From positions 124,001-188,000 of the forward strand of contig NZ_JBEFZF010000003.1 of assembly GCF_046524175.1 (NCBI RefSeq): a stretch of 64,000 nt of DNA. Direction: 5' to 3'. Positions 1 through 8,756 of the stretch are shown piece by piece. A program made the position numbers and the translations under genes. The notes under the pieces were generated by a model. That model was not told where the DNA came from and made no database searches. It saw only the letters and a list, made by a program, of their open reading frames with translations. Source of the DNA: Spongiivirga sp046524175 (GTDB lineage Bacteria > Bacteroidota > Bacteroidia > Flavobacteriales > Flavobacteriaceae). Position 1 is the first letter of the stretch; each line of letters opens with the position of its first letter.

Positions 1-1275
1 AGGGCGTACCTCAATTTCGGGATCTAGCAATCCAGTAGGACGAATGACCTGTTCAACATACAGACCTTCCGTCTTTTGCATTTCATAATCAGCCGGGGTT
101 GCACTTACGTAAATTACCTGATTTTGTAATGTTTCAAACTCATCAAATTTTAACGGACGATTATCCATCGCTGCAGGAAGTCTAAAGCCATATTCAACTA
201 GATTTTCTTTTCGACTTCTATCGCCTCCATACATGGCATGCACTTGTGAAATGGTAACATGGCTTTCATCAACCACCATCAAATAATCATCTGGAAAGTA
301 ATCCAACAAACAGAAAGGTCTGGTACCCGCAGCTCTGCCATCCAAATAACGAGAGTAATTTTCGATTCCAGAACAATATCCGAGTTCGCGAATCATCTCC
401 AAATCGAAATTCGTCCGCTCTTCAAGCCGCTTCGCCTCAAGATGTTTACCTATATCTTTAAAGTAATCAATCTGCTTCACCAGATCATCCTGAATTTGAT
501 AAATTGCATTTTGCAGTACATCCTGCGAGGTAACAAACATATTTGCAGGATAGATATTCAAGCGATCATACTTTTCTATAACAGCATTGTTATTTGGGTC
601 AAAAGCCTCAATTTCTTCAATTTCATCACCAAAAAAGTGTACTCTAAATGCGATGTCAGCATAACTCGGAAAGATATCTACTGTGTCACCTTTAATTCTA
701 AAATTACCTCTTTTAAATTCCGCTTCTGTTCTAGAATACAAACTCTGAACTAGTTGATGCAGCAACTTGGTTCTAGAAATCACCTGATCGCGTTTAATCT
801 TGACCACATTTTTCTGAAACTCAATCGGGTTTCCAATACCATACAAACAAGAAACTGATGCTACTACCAAAACGTCTCTCCTACCTGACAATAACGAAGA
901 GGTAGTGCTTAAGCGAAGCTTTTCAATATCTTCATTAATAGAAAGATCTTTTTCGATATAGGTTCCTGTGACCGGAATATAAGCCTCAGGCTGGTAGTAA
1001 TCGTAATATGATACAAAATATTCGACCGCATTATTAGGAAAAAACTGCTTAAACTCAGAATATAATTGAGCGGCCAAAGTTTTATTATGCGCTAAAACCA
1101 AAGTAGGTCGTTGCACCTGTTGCACGACATTAGCAACCGTAAATGTTTTACCTGAACCGGTTACACCCAATAGTGTTTGATAGCGTTCTCCTGATGTAAT
1201 CCCGTTTGCCAATTGGCTTATTGCTTCGGGCTGATCTCCAGTAGGGTCAAATTCTGACTCAAGTTTGAATTGCAT
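1..1275 (-). CDS. uvrB: UvrABC excinuclease subunit B, partial (C-terminus cut by the window edge)
   Basis: UvrB is the damage-verifying helicase-like subunit of nucleotide excision repair in the cytoplasm. It receives damaged DNA from UvrA and then recruits UvrC. The frame stays open for 425 codons from an ATG at 1275 to the window edge. The N-terminus reads as UvrB: a DPTGDQPEAI start, a P-loop GVTGSGKT at residues 37-44, and the aromatic beta-hairpin YYDYYQPEAYIP that clamps DNA. A VDESHV Walker B box and VSATPADYE helicase motif III follow. The missing C-terminal part would hold the remaining helicase motifs and the UvrC-binding domain. No partner gene is adjacent on the right. Identification is secure. 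Confidence 0.97.
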   Translation of the reverse strand, partial: MQFKLESEFDPTGDQPEAISQLANGITSGERYQTLLGVTGSGKTFTVANVVQQVQRPTLVLAHNKTLAAQLYSEFKQFFPNNAVEYFVSYYDYYQPEAYIPVTGTYIEKDLSINEDIEKLRLSTTSSLLSGRRDVLVVASVSCLYGIGNPIEFQKNVVKIKRDQVISRTKLLHQLVQSLYSRTEAEFKRGNFRIKGDTVDIFPSYADIAFRVHFFGDEIEEIEAFDPNNNAVIEKYDRLNIYPANMFVTSQDVLQNAIYQIQDDLVKQIDYFKDIGKHLEAKRLEERTNFDLEMIRELGYCSGIENYSRYLDGRAAGTRPFCLLDYFPDDYLMVVDESHVTISQVHAMYGGDRSRKENLVEYGFRLPAAMDNRPLKFDEFETLQNQVIYVSATPADYEMQKTEGLYVEQVIRPTGLLDPEIEVRP

Positions 1276-1351
1276 ACTGCAAAATTAAGAAAACGAAAGT
1301 CGCAAATGGTAAATCTAAAAAAGGAATTGTGTCAGTAGTTTGTAATTTAAA

Positions 1352-3361
1352 TTAACGCTTTAATGCAAAGTGACCTTTGAAGCTTCTACCGTCCTCAAGT
1401 TCTACGGTAAACCAATAATCAGTTGAGGGGTATGGTTTACCATCAACCAAACCATCCCAACCTGGACTGTCGGTCCTTATTTGTTTAATGAACTTACCAT
1501 AACGGTCGAAGATATATATTTTGGTATCTGTCGGGATGGAATTATCTATACCCTTAATTTGCCAAGTATCATGAAAACCATCGGCATTGGGAGTGAAATA
1601 TCTAGGATAACCTATTACTGCTACTTCGTATTCTGTGATTCCGCACCCATTTTTATCACGAATATAAATGGTTCTGAATCCTGGTCGTACGTCATCAAAA
1701 AAGTTGCTATCTTGATAGGTTCCTTCCGGATTATCAAGCACATATTCGTAATCACCCTCACCATCGACAAAAACTTCAAGTGTATTCTTGTCCATAATAT
1801 CATTAACGTCCACACTTGTTACCGTTGCAATATTTGAGGCGATCACTTCAAAATCCATATCATCCTCACATCTAGGGCCAAACGGACTATTTTGAAAAAC
1901 GGTAAGGTTGTACATTCCTGCTTCAGTAATTGCTATTTGAGAATCTGTCTCAATTACAGCATTATCCCCTACCCGTCTCCATTCGTACCCATCAAAACCG
2001 AATGGCGCATTAATGCGTAATGGTTCTGGAAGGTTATTCAAACACAAAATAAATTCTGAAGGCATTACAATTACTGGCAATGGAATTACTAGCAAGGTAA
2101 GCTCAGTAATTTGGGCGTTACAACCTTGGGCGCCTCCGTCAACACGAACGTATAAAAAGTCTGGAGGCGATGTAAGGTCACCCGTAATAGGATTCTGATT
2201 ATTCTGTGCAGCGGTTAATGTCCTGTGAAATGTTATCGTCACATCCGGTGAAAGACCTATTTCAACAGGAATTTGATTTCGCTTTCTTTCAAGGTCAAAA
2301 ACACCCACATCATTTCTATCAACTCCATCAGTATCATCACAAACCGCAAGTGGCGGAATACTATTTAATACCGGAGTGGTAGCGCTGTCAAAATCGCAAC
2401 CTACACGTAAGCGAAGCCTTACAACCTCATCACAACCCGCTGCGTTACTAACGCGAACATAGATTTCTTGAGGGTTGGCAATATTATCATAAGCCGTGGG
2501 ATTCGTAATTTCATCGGTTATCGAATTATTTCTGGCATCATCAATATTTTCAAAAAACTGTAACGTTAGACCCGGTGTTGTATTGGTTATTTGATTATAG
2601 GCCGAAGTTAGATCGAAGGTGTTAATACCATTCGCATTGGTATCAGGTAGCGTAAGAACACTAACATTATTTGCATTTACTCCAGTCTCCACAACCAGGT
2701 TAAAGGGCCCTGTAGTAAATACTAAAGGGTCCGTAATATCTTGCGCTCTAAACCAAATCTGTTGTGGGTTTGTAGTGTTTGTTACGTTTTCCGGATCAAC
2801 TATCAAATTTGTAGCATCAATAGCGTCCTGCTCAGTTAAGTAATAAAAAACAACCAAATTCGGATCCCCCTGAGTGATCTCAGCATCTTTTTCGGTAAGG
2901 TCAAATACAGCGATTCCATCGGCATTATTTTGCCCTTCACATTCAACAAGGTCTGTCACCCCCGCAGTTACACTACCTGTACCGGTATTAAAAAATTGAA
3001 ATTTACAAGCAGGTGTTGCCGGTCCGTCCAAATTATAAGGCACTATTTGAACAAAAATGATCGTATTTGCCGGTAAATCAGCCGGTGGATCGAAAAATAA
3101 TTGATTGCCTACATCTAGGTTATTAGCAATATTTCCTGCTGTCGGTGTTACAGTACTTACTGTAATTCTGTACCCCGTAGCATCTTGTTCTTCTTCCCAA
3201 CTAATGTTAGAATCGATCGCAACACTTTGGGCGCCATTTAATGGTGAAACTAGATTAACACATTCCGGCGGAACAAAAACACCGCTAAACGCCTGATTTT
3301 GTTCTACATAGAGAAATAAAAATACTACTAGTAAAAATTTGGTAATTCGATTGGTAGTCAT
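1352..3361 (-). CDS. Secreted T9SS type-B sorting domain protein (gliding-motility-associated C-terminal domain)
   Basis: This 669-residue protein has an N-terminal signal peptide ending near residue 26, so it should cross the inner membrane by Sec. Residues about 32-125 resemble a fibronectin type III-like domain. Several related beta-rich segments follow, each carrying an FDLT-type motif after an acidic Asp/Asn stretch, a pattern common in flavobacterial surface proteins. The last 86 residues begin with YPRYFTPNADGFHDTW and contain IYIFDRYGK and GWDG. This is the type-B C-terminal sorting domain (CHU_C / TIGR04131 family) that directs export and surface attachment by the type IX secretion system. 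No enzymatic domain is visible, so an adhesin or structural surface role is inferred. It appears to be transcribed alone. Confidence 0.9.
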   Translation of the reverse strand: MTTNRITKFLLVVFLFLYVEQNQAFSGVFVPPECVNLVSPLNGAQSVAIDSNISWEEEQDATGYRITVSTVTPTAGNIANNLDVGNQLFFDPPADLPANTIIFVQIVPYNLDGPATPACKFQFFNTGTGSVTAGVTDLVECEGQNNADGIAVFDLTEKDAEITQGDPNLVVFYYLTEQDAIDATNLIVDPENVTNTTNPQQIWFRAQDITDPLVFTTGPFNLVVETGVNANNVSVLTLPDTNANGINTFDLTSAYNQITNTTPGLTLQFFENIDDARNNSITDEITNPTAYDNIANPQEIYVRVSNAAGCDEVVRLRLRVGCDFDSATTPVLNSIPPLAVCDDTDGVDRNDVGVFDLERKRNQIPVEIGLSPDVTITFHRTLTAAQNNQNPITGDLTSPPDFLYVRVDGGAQGCNAQITELTLLVIPLPVIVMPSEFILCLNNLPEPLRINAPFGFDGYEWRRVGDNAVIETDSQIAITEAGMYNLTVFQNSPFGPRCEDDMDFEVIASNIATVTSVDVNDIMDKNTLEVFVDGEGDYEYVLDNPEGTYQDSNFFDDVRPGFRTIYIRDKNGCGITEYEVAVIGYPRYFTPNADGFHDTWQIKGIDNSIPTDTKIYIFDRYGKFIKQIRTDSPGWDGLVDGKPYPSTDYWFTVELEDGRSFKGHFALKR

Positions 3362-3429
3362 AATTAGGTTAACAATAGAAAACGTAATGGGTTAAGGTCT
3401 TCTAGAATAACTTAAAAAATGACAAAATA

Positions 3430-4263
3430 TTATAAATCTCTTCGTTTTAATAAGGCATAGGACCAGTAGATGAACAAGGTACTCCAAACTAATACGATTA
3501 GAATTTCGTACCAGTGTACCGCATAATCAAATTTTAGGTCTTCACCTATTTGTTGTCCAAGATTTTGGACAGCTGATAATCTACTAAAAGGCTCGTTGAT
3601 TAAATTTGACATAGACTCGAGCGGAAACAAATTCTTAATCTGTTTAGCTGTGTCCCAGGATACTACTTTCCAACCCAATAGTCCAAAAATCAACTGCTCG
3701 ATGATGATCCATAGAATTAAAAAGCCTAAAGCGAATGCAGATCGTTTTACCAAAATACCTAAGAACAAACAAAATGAAAAGAAGCCAACTAGTTTGATGA
3801 AAAAGGCTAGTATAAATTCAAGATCCGAGAAAATTATTCCTATCTCATTATAATCTGAATAGCCCAAACCTAAAAGCATTGAAACAACAAAAATAAACGC
3901 AGTTGAAACCGCCGAAAAGGCAAGTACTGTGAGAAACTTTGAATACACAAACTCCCATTTACTAAAGCCATCAATTAGGTTTTGCTTAATGGTCTTATTG
4001 CTGTATTCATTGGCCATCATTGAGACAATTACTACGGCTAGGAATAACTTAAAAAAAGCAGCGATAAAAGTATTAAAGTGCCAAATGTATGGGAAATTGA
4101 AAATGCCTAACTCTGCCAAATGAAACTTTATTGGCCCAATATCAAACTTAATTGCTGCCACCAAAGAGATTAATGTGAGCAATACAAAATAGGCTATAAT
4201 CAATATTTTACTAGCTCTGTTATTCCAGAGCTTAATCCATTCTATTTGTAATAAACGTACCAT
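3430..4263 (-). CDS. ABC transporter permease (ABC-2 type)
   Basis: This 277-residue integral membrane protein starts 15 bases after the ATPase gene at 4279-5187, so the two form one operon. It shows about six hydrophobic segments, near residues 18-38, 62-82, 113-133, 150-170, 175-195 and 255-272. The loop after helix 2 carries MMANEYSNKTIKQNLIDG, the conserved ANEYxxxTxxxxL feature of ABC-2 permeases of the NatB/GldF-like group. The pair probably exports a small molecule, lipid or ion, but the substrate cannot be read from the sequence. No substrate-binding protein is nearby, which fits an exporter. Confidence 0.88.
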   Translation of the reverse strand: MVRLLQIEWIKLWNNRASKILIIAYFVLLTLISLVAAIKFDIGPIKFHLAELGIFNFPYIWHFNTFIAAFFKLFLAVVIVSMMANEYSNKTIKQNLIDGFSKWEFVYSKFLTVLAFSAVSTAFIFVVSMLLGLGYSDYNEIGIIFSDLEFILAFFIKLVGFFSFCLFLGILVKRSAFALGFLILWIIIEQLIFGLLGWKVVSWDTAKQIKNLFPLESMSNLINEPFSRLSAVQNLGQQIGEDLKFDYAVHWYEILIVLVWSTLFIYWSYALLKRRDL

Positions 4264-4278
4264 TTTTTGATTGCTGTT

Positions 4279-5187
4279 TTAGTTTGATTGATTTTGAGTG
4301 ATGGTTAAGAACTGCTCTTCTAAACTTTCCTTTCGTTGCACTAAATGTGACAACACGATGTTTTTTTCAAAAAGGTATTTATTAAGTTCATCAGATTTTA
4401 GTGGTTTAGTTAAAAACGCAGTAATTAACGCTCCTTCAGTTGTAACTTTGCCAAACGCGTCATGCGATTCCAGTAGTTTTACCAACTCGCCGTTAGCCGA
4501 ACTTTTTAATTCAAAAAAGCCATGGCTAGCAACCATTTCATCCACTCGACCACCATATAGTTTTTCTCCCTTACGCAATATAACTACATGACTACACACC
4601 TTCTCTACCTCATCTAAGAGATGTGAGGCTAACAAAATTGTGGTGCCTTGACTTGCGATCTTTTTTATGATTTCACGAATAGAGTGAATTCCTTCGGGAT
4701 CAAGTCCATTTGTTGGTTCATCTAGAATCAGAATTTCAGGATCATTTAGCAAAGCGGATGCAATTGCTAAACGCTGTTTCATACCTAAACTATAGGTTCT
4801 AAACTTACTATCCTTTCTTTCAAGTAAGCCAACTACATCTAATTTTTCTAGAATTTTTTGCTCCGGAACTCCCTTGATCTTACAAACCAATTTTAGGTTT
4901 TGAACCGCCGTCATATACGGATAAAAGTTGGGACGTTCAATAATAGCCCCTACTCTTTTTAATGCTTGATGGGTCGAGACAGTTCCATCAAACCAATGAA
5001 AGTCTCCTGATGTTTTATTAACAACATTTAGCACAATGCCTAAGGTGGTACTTTTTCCGCTTCCGTTGGGTCCTAGAATGCCGTACACATTCCCTTTTTC
5101 AATTGTAAATGAAAGGTCCTTGACCGCGGTTACGTAACCATATTTTTTGGTTAGGTTGTTTATGGTCAAAATAGTTTCTGAACTCAT
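4279..5187 (-). CDS. ABC transporter ATP-binding protein
   Basis: This 302-residue ABC ATPase powers the permease encoded immediately downstream. It has Walker A GPNGSGKST at residues 39-47 and a signature loop YSLGMKQ at 132-138, the non-canonical form typical of ABC-2 exporters such as CcmA/NatA types. Walker B ILILDEP lies at 152-158, followed by the D-loop TNGLDPEG and the H-loop ASH. The extra C-terminal 80 residues are usual for this subfamily. It is the first gene of a two-gene operon; the 178-base gap upstream separates it from a divergent gene. Confidence 0.93.
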   Translation of the reverse strand: MSSETILTINNLTKKYGYVTAVKDLSFTIEKGNVYGILGPNGSGKSTTLGIVLNVVNKTSGDFHWFDGTVSTHQALKRVGAIIERPNFYPYMTAVQNLKLVCKIKGVPEQKILEKLDVVGLLERKDSKFRTYSLGMKQRLAIASALLNDPEILILDEPTNGLDPEGIHSIREIIKKIASQGTTILLASHLLDEVEKVCSHVVILRKGEKLYGGRVDEMVASHGFFELKSSANGELVKLLESHDAFGKVTTEGALITAFLTKPLKSDELNKYLFEKNIVLSHLVQRKESLEEQFLTITQNQSN

Positions 5188-5365
5188 GTTTGGTTTGATT
5201 GATTATGTACGTATGACGACCAAAATAAAGTTTTGTTACAAGAAAAGATGCTAACTTTACTTGATAATCGAGATTTTTATACTCTACGCTCTACCTTAAA
5301 CCAAAAGTTGGTTTCCAAGACGGACTTTAAGAGAGTGTCTAGAGGTTTTTCTTAAAAGCCGCTTG

Positions 5366-6436
5366 ATGAATAATGAAAAATTAATGTCGAAGAAAAAACC
5401 TTCGTACCCGGTAAACGAAAAACTGCATTCATACTTAAATGAATATAATAGAAACATAAAAATTCCCATTTTTTATGAAGACCTACTGCGTTTTCAGGGT
5501 TCAGTTGTTGTATACGATAAAAACGAAGAAGATACTCTTTGGGTTCGTGTTTATTATTCTGAATTTGAACGGGAAGAAATTGATCTTAGTCTGAAAAAGG
5601 TCTACACTATTCTGCATTCTGATGGTACAAACGAGACTATTCCTTTTCTAAATGTAGATGCTATTGATTATTGCACTTTTGGAAACAGTAAACCATTTCG
5701 AGTAAAAATCAGAAATATTTTAAACGATAACTACACCTATTTTTATGTAAAAAAGGCAGATGCGTCTCGAATTTATGGCTTGGAGCTTGAACATATGCTT
5801 TCACCTTATAATCTAAACTTTCTTGTCTACAAGGATACACTGATAGAAGAGCATATAGCAGGAATTCCAGGCGACGTATTCATTAAAGAAGAATTACCCA
5901 ACGTTACTGAAAGTGCTAAATCGCAGATAGCGAAGGAGTTTGTGAAATTTAATGAACGATGTATGATTCGCTTATTAGGCGATATGCGATCATATAACTA
6001 CGTAATCGTTCCAGTACACGACTTTGACCATGTTGTTTATAGAATACGAGCAATTGACTTTGATCAACAGTGTTTTGAAGGAAAACTAAAGGTATACCGT
6101 CCTCAATTTTTTAAAGAGAATAATAAAATGGTGGAGTTAGTACAAGCAAAACTTCAAAAGCGATCGGTTGATCAATACAAGGTTGAAGAACGGTCGATTA
6201 TTGCAAAGCGAATGTTGAGTGCAGAAAATCGTTTAGAAGATTTACTAACATGTATGTTAAATGATACCATATCCTTGCAAGATCATATCAAAAGACTAAA
6301 AAAAGAGATTTATGATTTGACTAATGATGTTGAATTTAAAAGAAGTACCAATATGGGTGACGTCATGGTTGCCGCATTAGATTTTGTAAAGCGGAACTAC
6401 GAAAATGTCAATATGAAACGATTAATGAATGGTTGA
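5366..6436 (+). CDS. Conserved flavobacterial protein of unknown function with kinase-like (APH/HipA fold) motifs
   Basis: I do not recognise a named family. The frame opens with TTG at 5363, directly followed by ATG at 5366; I chose the ATG, although ATG at 5384 is also possible. Counting from 5366, the order of motifs resembles a protein-kinase-like fold. A beta-strand ends in YFYVKK (Lys at 129-130) and a helix with glutamates follows at about 139-143. A hinge-like EEHIAG lies at 161-166. GDMRSYN at 205-211 matches the G-D-x-R-x-x-N catalytic loop of APH/HipA-type kinases. IDFDQ at 230-234 sits where the metal-binding D-F-D/E/G motif is expected. The C-terminal 90 residues are helical and charged. 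The kinase assignment is inference from motif order. It is monocistronic and convergent with mnmA. Confidence 0.72.
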   Translation: MNNEKLMSKKKPSYPVNEKLHSYLNEYNRNIKIPIFYEDLLRFQGSVVVYDKNEEDTLWVRVYYSEFEREEIDLSLKKVYTILHSDGTNETIPFLNVDAIDYCTFGNSKPFRVKIRNILNDNYTYFYVKKADASRIYGLELEHMLSPYNLNFLVYKDTLIEEHIAGIPGDVFIKEELPNVTESAKSQIAKEFVKFNERCMIRLLGDMRSYNYVIVPVHDFDHVVYRIRAIDFDQQCFEGKLKVYRPQFFKENNKMVELVQAKLQKRSVDQYKVEERSIIAKRMLSAENRLEDLLTCMLNDTISLQDHIKRLKKEIYDLTNDVEFKRSTNMGDVMVAALDFVKRNYENVNMKRLMNG

Positions 6437-6452
6437 TTAATTTTATGGACGT

Positions 6453-6494
6453 AGTATTGAGTAGTGAGTATTCAGTATTGAGTACAGAGTATTC
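6453..6494. repeat. Two-copy 21-bp tandem repeat between convergent genes
   Basis: Two adjacent 21-base units, 6453-6473 and 6474-6494, both read AGTATTGAGTA-NN-GAGTATTC and differ only at the two central bases (GT versus CA). The repeat fills the 126-base gap between two convergent genes. Short degenerate repeats of this kind are frequent in flavobacterial intergenic DNA. No hairpin terminator is visible here. Confidence 0.85.
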
Positions 6495-6562
6495 AATATT
6501 TAATGTTTAATATCCGCTATACTGCTTATTTTCCAACCTTGCACTTTTGACTTTCAATTAAT

Positions 6563-7750
6563 CTAGGCAATAACACCAGAACCGATAAGCTCTTCACCTT
6601 GATACCACGCAACAAACTGTCCAGCAGTTATTGATGCCTGTGGTTCTTCAAAATCAACATAAAGCCCTCCTTCTACCCTATACAACGTTGCCTTTTGTAA
6701 AGGTTGACGATAACGTATTCTTGCTTTTACACTCATAGTTTCATCATACTGCAAAGCAAAATCTTCTCGAACCCAATGAAGTTCAGATTCATCAACAAAC
6801 AAGGTGCGGCGATATAATCCCGGATGGGCCTTACCTTGCCCCGTGTAAATTACATTTTCATCAACATCGGTATCAATTACAAATAAAGGTTCCGCAGTAC
6901 CGCCGACTGCTAAGCCTTTACGCTGGCCGATCGTAAAATAATGGGCTCCTTGATGCTTACCAACTATCTTACCTTGATCAATGTTGTAATCTATTTTATT
7001 CGAGAAAAACTTCAATTCTTCTTCCTTAGATGAAAAAAGCGGAATTGATTTATTGTAACTATCTATAGTCTCTGGTATCTCAACAATTACTCCTTCCTTT
7101 GGTTGCAATTGCTGTTGTAAAAAGTCTGGAAGTTTCACTTTGCCAATAAAACATAATCCTTGTGAATCCTTTTTACCTGCCGTGATTAGGTCTTGCTCTT
7201 TAGCAATCTCACGAACTTCAGGCTTCGTTAAATGACCTATTGGAAATAACGTTTTTGATAATTGAGCTTGCGAGAGTTGGCATAAAAAATACGATTGGTC
7301 TTTATTATCATCTTTACCTGCTAACAATCTATGCACATTCTGGCCATCGACTTCAATAGTATCTTTTTGACAATAATGACCGGTTGCAACATAATCCGCT
7401 CCCAAACTAAGTGCAATATTAAGAAAAACATCAAATTTGATTTCACGATTGCAAAGAACATCAGGGTTTGGCGTACGACCACGCTCATATTCGTTAAACA
7501 TATAGTCAACAATGCGCTCTTTATATTCTTTGCTTAGATCTACTGTTTGAAAAGGAATGCCCAATTTTTCAGCAACGATCAGCGCATCGTTACTATCTTC
7601 CAACCACGGACATTCGTTTGAAAGAGTGACTGTGTCATCATGCCAATTTTTCATAAATAGGCCGATCACATCATATCCTTGTTCTTTTAAAAGATATGCG
7701 GTAACACTACTATCAACTCCACCAGAAAGGCCTACGATTACACGTTTCAT
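6563..7750 (-). CDS. mnmA: tRNA-specific 2-thiouridylase MnmA
   Basis: MnmA uses ATP and a persulfide sulfur relay to thiolate the wobble uridine (U34) of tRNA-Lys, -Glu and -Gln. The protein begins MKRVIVGLSGGVDSS, whose PP-loop at residues 7-15 binds ATP. The two redox cysteines are present in NPDVLCNREIKF and GLCFIGK. The C-terminal beta-barrel carries the GQRKGLAVGG and IRYRQP elements of the family. The frame can be extended two codons to a TTG at 7756, but the ATG at 7750 gives the canonical family start. Length (395 residues) is normal. A TAnnTTTG -7 element lies upstream on this strand at 7794-7801. Confidence 0.97.
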   Translation of the reverse strand: MKRVIVGLSGGVDSSVTAYLLKEQGYDVIGLFMKNWHDDTVTLSNECPWLEDSNDALIVAEKLGIPFQTVDLSKEYKERIVDYMFNEYERGRTPNPDVLCNREIKFDVFLNIALSLGADYVATGHYCQKDTIEVDGQNVHRLLAGKDDNKDQSYFLCQLSQAQLSKTLFPIGHLTKPEVREIAKEQDLITAGKKDSQGLCFIGKVKLPDFLQQQLQPKEGVIVEIPETIDSYNKSIPLFSSKEEELKFFSNKIDYNIDQGKIVGKHQGAHYFTIGQRKGLAVGGTAEPLFVIDTDVDENVIYTGQGKAHPGLYRRTLFVDESELHWVREDFALQYDETMSVKARIRYRQPLQKATLYRVEGGLYVDFEEPQASITAGQFVAWYQGEELIGSGVIA

Positions 7751-7793
7751 TTGCAATTTTTAACTTGTCAAAAAGCTGTCGCAATTTGATTTG

Positions 7794-7801
7794 CAAAATT
7801 A
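7794..7801 (-). promoter_or_regulatory. Candidate -7 promoter element for mnmA
   Basis: On the minus strand this reads TAATTTTG, matching the Bacteroidota housekeeping -7 consensus TAnnTTTG, about 45 bases before the mnmA ATG. No convincing -33 TTG is seen at the usual spacing. Confidence 0.4.
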
Positions 7802-7813
7802 CAACAACCTAAT

Positions 7814-8509
7814 TTAATATTGAATGGTCACCGGCTTATTCCAATTTTTATAATCAACTTCCTTTACAAGCTTGTTACCTTCATAATACTTCCAAAGACC
7901 TGCCTTTCTATCAGCTGCATATTCACCTTTAATACTTACACTTCCATCAGCCCCGTAATAGGTTGCAGGACCACGAAGCTTTCCTTTCACATAAACCACT
8001 TCATGAATAATTGCTTTGTTAGGCGCATACTTTTTAGACGGGCCATCTTTAAGCCCATTATCATATGTAAAAGACTCAGATAGTTGGCCATTATCATAAT
8101 ACACTTCAAAGTCTCCATTTAGAACTCCTTTTGAATAGACTTCCTTAGATAACAATGTTTTTCCATCTTTTTGATAAAACTCCCAAACCCCATCACGTTC
8201 TTTTCCTACCAAATTACCCTTGCTAATAAGTTTTCCAGATAAGGAATAGAACTTTACCTCAACAACATTGCTTTCTTTTTTAAAAAAACGAGTAGCAACT
8301 GGTTGCGCCTTACTTTTTTTGGTGTAAAACTTGAACAAGCCTACCTCTTTTCCGTGGTCAAACTGACCTTCATAACGCAATTGCTTGGTGCCATCAAAGT
8401 ATTTTTTCCAAGTACCATGACGGTTGTTATTCGCATCAAATTGATTAATATCTTGACCTACAAGTAATTGGCAAAAAAAGAATATTCCTATTATTAATGA
8501 TTTGATCAT
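7814..8509 (-). CDS. Secreted MORN-repeat (YwqK-like) protein
   Basis: This 231-residue protein has a signal peptide (about residues 1-18). The remainder is built from repeated short units of the type G-x-W-x-x-Y/F with YxxG and L-x-G-x, as in MORN-repeat proteins often annotated as YwqK-family antitoxin. The units include HGTWKKYF near residue 32, DGVWEFYQKDGK near 105, NGDFEVYYDNGQL near 130 and AGLWKYYEGNK near 206. Such proteins are common in the Bacteroidota periplasm or surface, but their biochemical role is not established. No partner toxin is visible. The gene follows directly upstream of mnmA on the same strand but probably has separate transcription. Confidence 0.85.
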   Translation of the reverse strand: MIKSLIIGIFFFCQLLVGQDINQFDANNNRHGTWKKYFDGTKQLRYEGQFDHGKEVGLFKFYTKKSKAQPVATRFFKKESNVVEVKFYSLSGKLISKGNLVGKERDGVWEFYQKDGKTLLSKEVYSKGVLNGDFEVYYDNGQLSESFTYDNGLKDGPSKKYAPNKAIIHEVVYVKGKLRGPATYYGADGSVSIKGEYAADRKAGLWKYYEGNKLVKEVDYKNWNKPVTIQY

Positions 8510-8756
8510 AATTAATCTAAAAGCTATTTATTTAACATCTAATACTTGTCAACATAACGTACATAACATGTGAGTAGTATTTCAAAAATACTGCCAAACC
8601 TTCCGTTAAAGTCTTTACTTCCTAAAAATCAGTTTTCACTGATTGTTAAAGTTTTACTAAATCCGATAAACGAAAGCAACCTTTAGCAATAATTGGCACC
8701 TATAAATTGTTTAACTAATTGTAAAATATCTTAAACAAAAAATTAAATCAAGTATT

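Noticed and set aside
259..753. 164-codon plus-strand frame antisense to uvrB
   Set aside because: It lies wholly inside the clear uvrB coding frame on the other strand and its product has no recognisable domain.
6453..6494. CRISPR-like array
   Set aside because: Only two directly adjacent 21-base units with no spacers and no cas genes in the window.
7814..8509. Toxin-antitoxin system suggested by the YwqK antitoxin-like label
   Set aside because: The gene encodes a secreted MORN-repeat protein and no toxin gene lies beside it; the antitoxin name is only inherited.
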